From Novipirellula artificiosorum (GTDB lineage Bacteria > Planctomycetota > Planctomycetia > Pirellulales > Pirellulaceae): 64,000 nt of DNA. Under the pieces are notes generated by a model. That model worked only from the letters and a program-made list of their open reading frames with translations, searched no databases and was not told the DNA's origin. The stretch covers positions 479,744 through 543,743 of the forward strand of contig NZ_SJPV01000003.1 of assembly GCF_007860135.1 (NCBI RefSeq). The letters run 5' to 3'. Shown here piece by piece: positions 58,770 through 64,000 of this stretch. Each line of letters begins with the position of its first letter. The stretch's first letter is position 1. The translations under genes and the position numbers were made by a program.

Positions 58770-59525
58770 ATGAATACTCGCATTATGTCGATTCTGGCAT
58801 CTGCCATGCTGTTGACTGTCAGTTCGGGGTGCGGAACATTGAAACAATTTTGTTTTGGTCGCGGCGCAAAATGCGGTTTGTGCAAGAGCACCTACACCCC
58901 CTACACGGCTGCACCCTATGCTGCCGCACCCCAGCCGGCACCTTATGCTCCGGCGCCTTACGCTCCCGCACCCTATGCACCTACGACGCAAATCCCTCAG
59001 CAGCCGCTTGTGATGGTCGGACCTCAACCTCAACCGCGTTGTGGCCTACTGAATCGGCCTCGTTGTGGCCTGTTTAATCGTCAGCAACCGGCTGCACCCC
59101 ATTACAGCGCACCGACTTGTTGTCATCCCCAATGCGGTGCGGCAACCATGGCGGAGTGTTGTCCGTCTTGTTCCGATTGCTACGGTGGATACGGCAGCTA
59201 TGGCAACTGCGGCCAATGCGAGACGGGATATGGATCATGCTATGGCGAAGAAGTCGGCGGTTGCCATTGCGGCTCTTCAATGAATTCGTACGGTCCGATT
59301 GTCAGCGATCCTTATTTGTCGGGAGAGGTCGTTGGCGGCGGTATTCCTTACAACGAGCAAATCATTGGCGGCGGTATTGTTGGCGGTGAAGTCTATCACG
59401 GCCAAACCTACGGCAGCGGAACAACGCTATCGGATGACTTCGATGCTCGTGGTGATCGCATCATCAACGCCGAGCCGTTGCCTCCGGGAGCCGTTCCTGT
59501 GCCGCAGTCCCAGTTCCAAAACTAG
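58770..59525 (+). CDS. Cysteine- and glycine-rich lipoprotein
   Basis: 251 residues from ATG 58770, with AAGGGA upstream. The leader ends in the lipobox SSGCGT. The mature part has repeats APYAPAPYAPAPYAP, twin RCGLLNRPRCGLFNR, then a Cys/Gly/Tyr-rich core (CCHPQCG, CCPSCSDCYGGYGS, CGQCETGYGSC) and a GGGI-rich stretch with NEQIIGGGIVGG. It looks like a low-complexity envelope protein. No enzyme signature; function unknown. Confidence 0.75.
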   Translation: MNTRIMSILASAMLLTVSSGCGTLKQFCFGRGAKCGLCKSTYTPYTAAPYAAAPQPAPYAPAPYAPAPYAPTTQIPQQPLVMVGPQPQPRCGLLNRPRCGLFNRQQPAAPHYSAPTCCHPQCGAATMAECCPSCSDCYGGYGSYGNCGQCETGYGSCYGEEVGGCHCGSSMNSYGPIVSDPYLSGEVVGGGIPYNEQIIGGGIVGGEVYHGQTYGSGTTLSDDFDARGDRIINAEPLPPGAVPVPQSQFQN

Positions 59526-59580
59526 AAGAACGACGGATAGGATCCTCGTTTGGTTGAACTATCCTTAGAAATAGTGAGCG

Positions 59581-59626
59581 ACGGTCGAAGTCCTGTTGGA
59601 GTCAAATCCAATGGTGCTTCGACCGT
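59581..59626 (+). terminator. Hairpin after the lipoprotein gene
   Basis: Arms ACGGTCGAAG (59581-59590) and CTTCGACCGT (59617-59626), with an inner TTGGA/TCCAA stem (59595-59610), are followed by TTT. It lies 55 bp after the stop codon. Confidence 0.6.
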
Positions 59627-59659
59627 TTCGGTTATTTGCTCCTCGCATAACAGGCGACT

Positions 59660-60715
59660 GTGATCATGTATTCAAAAAAGTCGGCACGCCCGATCGTCAA
59701 TCGGCGGACCTTACTAAGCACCGCGTTGTGGTGTGCGGGTGTCGGTGCACTTCGTTGGAGTCGTCAATCGGTGGCCGATGACACGGTCGTGAGTGGTTCT
59801 CCCGGCACGGAGGAGGAGCCATCGGGATCCTCGGACGGTACGGCTGACGCTTCAAGAATCACCTACGATTCGCCACAAACCAACACGTGGCGGATCGGGA
59901 TGGTGCTGGACCCACCGGTAACTTGCACCGATGTCTTTGCCACGTTCCCGGTGCCAACGAACTGGCCGGAGCAGAAGGTGACGGTCGTCAGCCAAACGAT
60001 CGATCCGCTGGTGGCGGGTTGGGAAGTGCGCGAGTTGGCCAGCGGTGTGAAACAGGTTGCATGCCGGATGCCGCGGGTGCCTGCGGGGACTCGAGCCGAA
60101 ATTTCGTTTACGATGCAGATCGAGCGATCGCGGATGCTTGCACCGGAAAGAACCGACGATTTGGTCATCCCCCTTCGTCCCGACCGCGAATTGCGTGCCT
60201 ATTTCGGAAACAGCCCGAACATTGACGCCACGAATTCAATCATTCGAGCGGCGTCACGCGAATTGGCGGCGATGGAAGCAGAAAACGACTGGCAGCGGGT
60301 CGAGCAGATCTACGATTACGTACGCGAGAAGGTTGAGTATGTCGAAGGCGACCTAAAAAACGCATCGGTCGCCCTGCGAGACGGCAAGGGGGACTGCGAG
60401 GAGATGACCAGTCTGTTTGTTGCGCTGTGTCGCAATGCCAAGGTGCCATCGCGAATGGTCTGGATCCCCGGACACTGCTACCCCGAGTTTTATCTGGAAG
60501 ACGGTGAGGGCAACGGTCACTGGTTTCCTTGCCAGGCCGCCGGGACACGCCAATTCGGCCAAATGGATGAGTACCGGCCGGTGCTGCAAAAAGGGGATCG
60601 ATTCAAGGTCCCCGAAAAACGAACCCCCGTTCGCTACGTCGCCGAGTTCTTCAAGTGCGAGCGGAAAGGCAAAAGTAACCCGAATCCCGAGTTCATTCGC
60701 CAAGTGGTGCCGTAG
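59660..60715 (+). CDS. Tat-exported transglutaminase-like protein
   Basis: 351 residues from GTG 59660 (or ATG 59666). A twin-arginine leader (NRRTLLSTALW, then a hydrophobic Ala/Gly/Leu run) is followed by a beta-rich domain (about 85-175) and a transglutaminase-like cysteine-protease fold. The catalytic Cys is in GKGDCEEMTSLFVALCR, His candidates are in GHCYPEF and GNGHWFPC. Members with this fold act as proteases or transglutaminases; the target is unknown. The Tat route suggests folding before export. Nothing around it indicates its partner. Confidence 0.8.
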   Translation: MIMYSKKSARPIVNRRTLLSTALWCAGVGALRWSRQSVADDTVVSGSPGTEEEPSGSSDGTADASRITYDSPQTNTWRIGMVLDPPVTCTDVFATFPVPTNWPEQKVTVVSQTIDPLVAGWEVRELASGVKQVACRMPRVPAGTRAEISFTMQIERSRMLAPERTDDLVIPLRPDRELRAYFGNSPNIDATNSIIRAASRELAAMEAENDWQRVEQIYDYVREKVEYVEGDLKNASVALRDGKGDCEEMTSLFVALCRNAKVPSRMVWIPGHCYPEFYLEDGEGNGHWFPCQAAGTRQFGQMDEYRPVLQKGDRFKVPEKRTPVRYVAEFFKCERKGKSNPNPEFIRQVVP

Positions 60716-61087
60716 GTTTTCGGTCGTGAAACTCGTTTTTTTGAACGATCTGATTCGATCGTCGGAAATCAGCGTTGACACTTTGGCCACACGGTTGTTA
60801 ATCCCGCTTTCACAGTCACACCTGTGGCTCGATGAACAAACCATAACAGGGGCTTCATCGTTGGTGAACGCTTTGCGGGAATCGTTCGCTGGCCTCCCAA
60901 CGTGGTCGGAGCGTCCATGGTTTAGCACGACGGTTTCTGGGTCAATCGTCTCGCTAAGCTGCTCCACGATGAAGCTTCCTCTGTGCATCGGGGTGTTGCC
61001 GTTTTGGGTCAACACCCCGATGCCAGGATACACCCCGGTTTCCGCTGCCCAAATTCGCTGAGCAAGAAGCGACTGCGCCTGCACCCC
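60716..61087. other. Unassigned region with a perfect hairpin
   Basis: About 370 bp. Frames are open on both strands, but neither product resembles a protein I know, and neither has a good ribosome site. A 14-bp perfect inverted repeat at 60985-60998 and 61010-61023 (GCATCGGGGTGTTG and its complement) lies before the LRR gene. Confidence 0.4.
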
Positions 61088-61948
61088 ATGACTGCTGAAA
61101 CGCCTGACCAAAATGACGATTCGTCACCTCTCGAATTGGACCAAGAGGGGGTGGCCAGCGAAATGTGGGACGCTGATTCGCTTGAAGCGTTTCAGGCTCA
61201 GCAAGGTTTGGCGAAACAGCGTCGGCGGCGAGCCATGTTGGTCGCGCTGTTGGCCGTCTCGTTCGTCGGTACCGTGGTCTATGCTTGGAAAAACAACGGC
61301 GAACCGGCCCCGGTGACGATCGATTTGGCTCCCGAAATCAAGTTCGAGCGATTGTTATTCCGGCTGAAGATGGAACACAACAAGAAGCTACACATCGAGG
61401 ATTTCATCGTCACCGATGACATGCTGAAACAGTTGGAAGCCTATCCTGAATTTGAGACGGTCATTCTCGATCAAGGCCAGGTAAGCGACGCATCGATGAA
61501 GGTGCTCTGTTCGCTACCCAACTTGCAACACCTTCGACTCCGACTTTCACCGATTTCCGATGAGGGTCTCAAGACGCTTGGCGGATGCCAATCGCTGTGG
61601 TTCTTGAACTTGCCACATTCCTTATGCACGTCGGCAGGCGTTGCCGAGCTGAAAGCGATCCCTCAACTTCGGCAACTTCGACTCGGGTCCCGCAACCTCA
61701 GCAACGAGGTGACACGCGATATCGCGACTTTGAAAACCCTCCGAGGAATCCATCTGATTGACGTACCGGTAACCGATGAAGGACTGAAAACGCTTACAAC
61801 GTTGCCCTACCTTGAATCGCTCTATTTGGACAACAGTGCGGTCACGGAGATTGGTTGGCAATGGCTTTACGCAAATCATCCCCAATTGCACGTGCATGTG
61901 AACCAGCGTCATAACGACTATGACCCTAAAGCCCACAACCATCACTAA
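61088..61948 (+). CDS. Membrane-anchored leucine-rich-repeat protein
   Basis: 286 residues from ATG 61088 (the frame is open from 60983). A charged N-terminus is followed by a membrane helix (RRRRAMLVALLAVSFVGTVVYAW, about 45-70), placing the rest outside. From about 120 there are leucine-rich repeats (LPNLQHLRLRLSPISDEGLKTL, IPQLRQLRLGSRNLS, LPYLESLYLDNSAVTEIGW). A His-rich end (NQRHNDYDPKAHNHH). Likely a protein-binding surface; partner unknown. It lies 48 bp before the peptidase gene. Confidence 0.8.
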   Translation: MTAETPDQNDDSSPLELDQEGVASEMWDADSLEAFQAQQGLAKQRRRRAMLVALLAVSFVGTVVYAWKNNGEPAPVTIDLAPEIKFERLLFRLKMEHNKKLHIEDFIVTDDMLKQLEAYPEFETVILDQGQVSDASMKVLCSLPNLQHLRLRLSPISDEGLKTLGGCQSLWFLNLPHSLCTSAGVAELKAIPQLRQLRLGSRNLSNEVTRDIATLKTLRGIHLIDVPVTDEGLKTLTTLPYLESLYLDNSAVTEIGWQWLYANHPQLHVHVNQRHNDYDPKAHNHH

Positions 61949-61996
61949 ACGATCGATTTCGCTTGCGGAATCGCTTTTAACACGAAGTCACACACC

Positions 61997-63082
61997 ATGA
62001 ATCCCCGTATCGAAGCGCTTCGATCATTGCTTGACTCGCTCAAAGTGGATGCGATGTTGGTGACCGACGAGATCAACGTCCGCTACCTTTCCGGCTTTAC
62101 TGGCGATAGCTCCTACTTACTGATTGGGCCCTCGGAAACCCGAATGCTGAGCGATGGTCGGTACGAAATTCAGTTGGCCGAAGAGTGCCCCGGTTTGCAG
62201 ACCCTGATTCGTCCGCCCAGCCAATTACTGGTGGACTTGGTTCAAGAGGTGATCAATAGTTCCCCTTATGGTCCAATTGGAATCGAGGCGGGCCACGTCA
62301 CCTTAGCGCAGTACCGCGAGTGGTGCGAGAAGTGCCCCTCCGTTGAATGGATCGAAACCTCTTCGACGGTGGAGCAGTTGAGAATGGTCAAGGACGAGGG
62401 GGAGATCAAGATCATCCGCGAGGCGGTGTCGATCGCCGAACGCTGCTTTCAATCGCTGATGCCGATGCTGACGACGAAATGGACGGAGCGGCAGATCGCT
62501 CATGAGTTGGAGTCAAGAATGCGATTCTTGGGCGCCGAATCGGCAAGTTTTAAGCCGATCGTGGCGTTGGATGCTGCGGCCGCACTTCCCCACTATCAGC
62601 CAGCGGAGGTCAACATTCCGTCCACCGGAACCCTCTTGATCGACTGGGGAGCCAAGTTTCAGGGCTATGCCAGCGATTTGACGCGAACGATGACGATTGG
62701 GCCAATTTCGCAGGCTTTTCAACGAGTCTATTCAGCGGTGTTGGAAGCACAATTGGCCGCAATTGAAGCGATCCGCCCCGGCGTCGAAGGCAAGCAGGTT
62801 GACGCAATTGCCCGTGGAATGCTTGAAAAAGCAGGCTTTGGCAACGAGTTTAACCATGGACTCGGCCATGGAATTGGCCTACAAATCCACGAATCTCCTC
62901 GAATGAGCGCCAACTGCGATCAAATCCTGCAACCTGGCATGATTGTGACCGTTGAACCCGGCGTCTATTTGCGAGATCAGTTCGGTATTCGGATTGAGGA
63001 CGACTGCTTAGTGACCGCAACGGGCTGCGAAGTGCTCAGCGGTTTGGCAAAGGGCCTCGATGATTGTCGCGTTGTGCTGTAA
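61997..63082 (+). CDS. M24 family Xaa-Pro-type peptidase
   Basis: 361 residues, the usual size for short aminopeptidase P/PepQ-like enzymes. A creatinase-like N-terminal domain (VRYLSGFTGDSSYLLI) and a pita-bread catalytic domain: metal ligands Asp216 (LIDWG) and Asp227 (ASDLTRTM), a His in NHGLGHGIGL, and Glu in VEPGVYL and RIEDDCLV. Cytoplasmic; expected to cut Xaa-Pro peptides. In many bacteria this gene is next to efp, accB and accC; here accB and accC follow but efp is not between them. Confidence 0.92.
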   Translation: MNPRIEALRSLLDSLKVDAMLVTDEINVRYLSGFTGDSSYLLIGPSETRMLSDGRYEIQLAEECPGLQTLIRPPSQLLVDLVQEVINSSPYGPIGIEAGHVTLAQYREWCEKCPSVEWIETSSTVEQLRMVKDEGEIKIIREAVSIAERCFQSLMPMLTTKWTERQIAHELESRMRFLGAESASFKPIVALDAAAALPHYQPAEVNIPSTGTLLIDWGAKFQGYASDLTRTMTIGPISQAFQRVYSAVLEAQLAAIEAIRPGVEGKQVDAIARGMLEKAGFGNEFNHGLGHGIGLQIHESPRMSANCDQILQPGMIVTVEPGVYLRDQFGIRIEDDCLVTATGCEVLSGLAKGLDDCRVVL

Positions 63083-63163
63083 AACTTGGCCTTTCAAAAA
63101 TCCGTTTTCGGGCGAGTCCCCATTTTAACCATGAACGTCAATGCTACTGACGGTGAATCAAAT

Positions 63164-63640
63164 ATGAGTAAAGGCGGAAAGCCGAGCCAGAACGTGTTCG
63201 ATATTGAACGGCTCCGGACCATTATCGAGTTGATGGAAGAACACGAATTGTCAGAAGTTGACCTGCAACAGGGTGACGAAAAGATCAAATTGAATCGTGG
63301 CGCCGCTGCCCCGGCGGTGGTCCATCATGCCGCTGCGGCCGCGATCTCGTCGCCCGCAACGGCGGTGCCTGCCAGCGAAACGGACAAACACGCAGGCACG
63401 GTGACCATCAATGCGCCGATGGTCGGAACCTTTTACGCCAAAGCGACACCGGAATCGCCCCCCTTCGTGAAGGTCGGCCAACGTGTCAGCGAAGACACCA
63501 TTGTTTGCATCGTTGAAGCGATGAAGGTGTTCAACGAGATTCCCGCCGAGTGCTCCGGGACGATCACCGAGATTTTGGTAGTCGACCAACAAGCGGTTGA
63601 TTTTGGAAAACCCATGTTCCGCGTCGATCCTAACGCGTAA
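63164..63640 (+). CDS. accB: Biotin carboxyl carrier protein of acetyl-CoA carboxylase
   Basis: 158 residues from ATG 63164, close to the normal AccB size; upstream starts at 63131 and 63086 keep the frame. The N-terminal dimerisation part ([22 protein letters not shown]) is followed by an Ala/Pro-rich linker and a C-terminal biotinyl domain with EAMKVFNEI; Lys121 carries biotin. It carries carboxybiotin between AccC and the carboxyltransferase in fatty-acid synthesis. accC starts 22 bp later, in one operon. Confidence 0.95.
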   Translation: MSKGGKPSQNVFDIERLRTIIELMEEHELSEVDLQQGDEKIKLNRGAAAPAVVHHAAAAAISSPATAVPASETDKHAGTVTINAPMVGTFYAKATPESPPFVKVGQRVSEDTIVCIVEAMKVFNEIPAECSGTITEILVVDQQAVDFGKPMFRVDPNA

Positions 63641-63662
63641 TCGCATTCGCAGAGAACTTCTC

Positions 63663-64000
63663 TTGATCAAGAAAATCCTAATCGCCAATCGTGGCGAAAT
63701 AGCCTTACGTGTGATCCGTGCATGCCGTGAAATGGGCATCCGCTCGGTGGCCGTGTACAGCCAAGCCGATGCCGACTCGATGCACGTCCGATTGGCCGAC
63801 GAAGCCTACTGCGTCGGCAAACCACGCAGTGCCGATAGCTACTTGAAAATCGACCAAATCATCGCCGCAGCGGAAGTCGCCGGCGTTGACGCGATTCATC
63901 CCGGCTATGGTTTCCTGGCCGAGAATGCCCATTTTAACGAAGTGTGTCGGTCGAGCGGATTTGAGTTCATCGGTCCGAGTCCCCAAGCGATGGAAAAGCT
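63663..64000 (+). CDS. accC: Biotin carboxylase, partial at window end
   Basis: Starts TTG at 63663 (AGAGAAC upstream) and runs off the window after about 112 codons. [30 protein letters not shown] and [18 protein letters not shown] are the biotin carboxylase N-terminal domain. It follows accB closely. The catalytic ATP-grasp part is beyond the window. Confidence 0.95.
   Translation, partial: MIKKILIANRGEIALRVIRACREMGIRSVAVYSQADADSMHVRLADEAYCVGKPRSADSYLKIDQIIAAAEVAGVDAIHPGYGFLAENAHFNEVCRSSGFEFIGPSPQAMEK

Noticed and set aside
60353..61111. 252-codon minus-strand frame opposite the transglutaminase-like gene
   Set aside because: Most of it mirrors the plus-strand gene and the remainder resembles nothing known; no start signal is evident.

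Overview
The window looks like a chromosome segment from a marine planctomycete of the Pirellulaceae (Rhodopirellula-like). Support comes from the giant exported proteins with the N-terminal LEDRR motif and dockerin ends, formylglycine-type sulfatases, a DUF1559 protein, a Na+-NQR operon, and intergenic repeats of a kind common in that group. Genus and species cannot be fixed from the sequence alone.

Layout. 1-10.5 kb: polysaccharide-related genes. These are an exported GH78 alpha-L-rhamnosidase, a lone type II secretion F-like membrane protein, an exported two-domain methyltransferase-like protein and two sulfatases. Around the sulfatases lie two gene relics: a Tat-signal N-terminus fused in frame ahead of the first, and a frameshifted PfkB-type sugar kinase whose stop overlaps the start of the second. 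10.6-12.3 kb: an unrecognised membrane protein. 12.3-30.8 kb: two tandem giant paralogues of about 3,000 residues (beta-helix modules, carboxypeptidase-regulatory-like repeats, a variable helical block, a dockerin). The upstream copy is broken by one in-frame amber codon where sister modules have tyrosine. A third copy survives as a C-terminal scrap at 31.0-31.15 kb.

31.2-42.1 kb: a sialic-acid utilisation cluster on the minus strand. It holds a sialidase, an N-acetylneuraminate lyase, a predicted mutarotase fused to a sodium:solute symporter, and an AGE-type GlcNAc 2-epimerase, which is translationally coupled to a GH99-like/lyase-like fusion. A divergent FadR-type GntR regulator shares a short promoter region with the sialidase and a 12-bp palindrome lies between them. 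A REP-associated tyrosine transposase and several copies of its presumed REP palindromes have settled in the gaps of this cluster. The inferred route is glycan sialic acid to free Neu5Ac, uptake, ManNAc plus pyruvate, then GlcNAc. No kinase or nag genes are seen here.

42.4-53.2 kb: tRNA-Ser(CGA) with a terminator, two small coupled unknown genes, hemL, ppnP, and the nqrABCDEF operon. That operon ends in a gene fusing the two NQR maturation factors ApbE and NqrM. 53.2-64 kb: typA, a DUF1559 protein, a Cys-rich 62-residue protein, an exported alpha/beta hydrolase, a Cys-rich lipoprotein, a Tat-exported transglutaminase-like protein, an LRR membrane protein, an M24 peptidase, accB, and accC running off the end.

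All functional calls come from reading motifs by eye; no database search was run.
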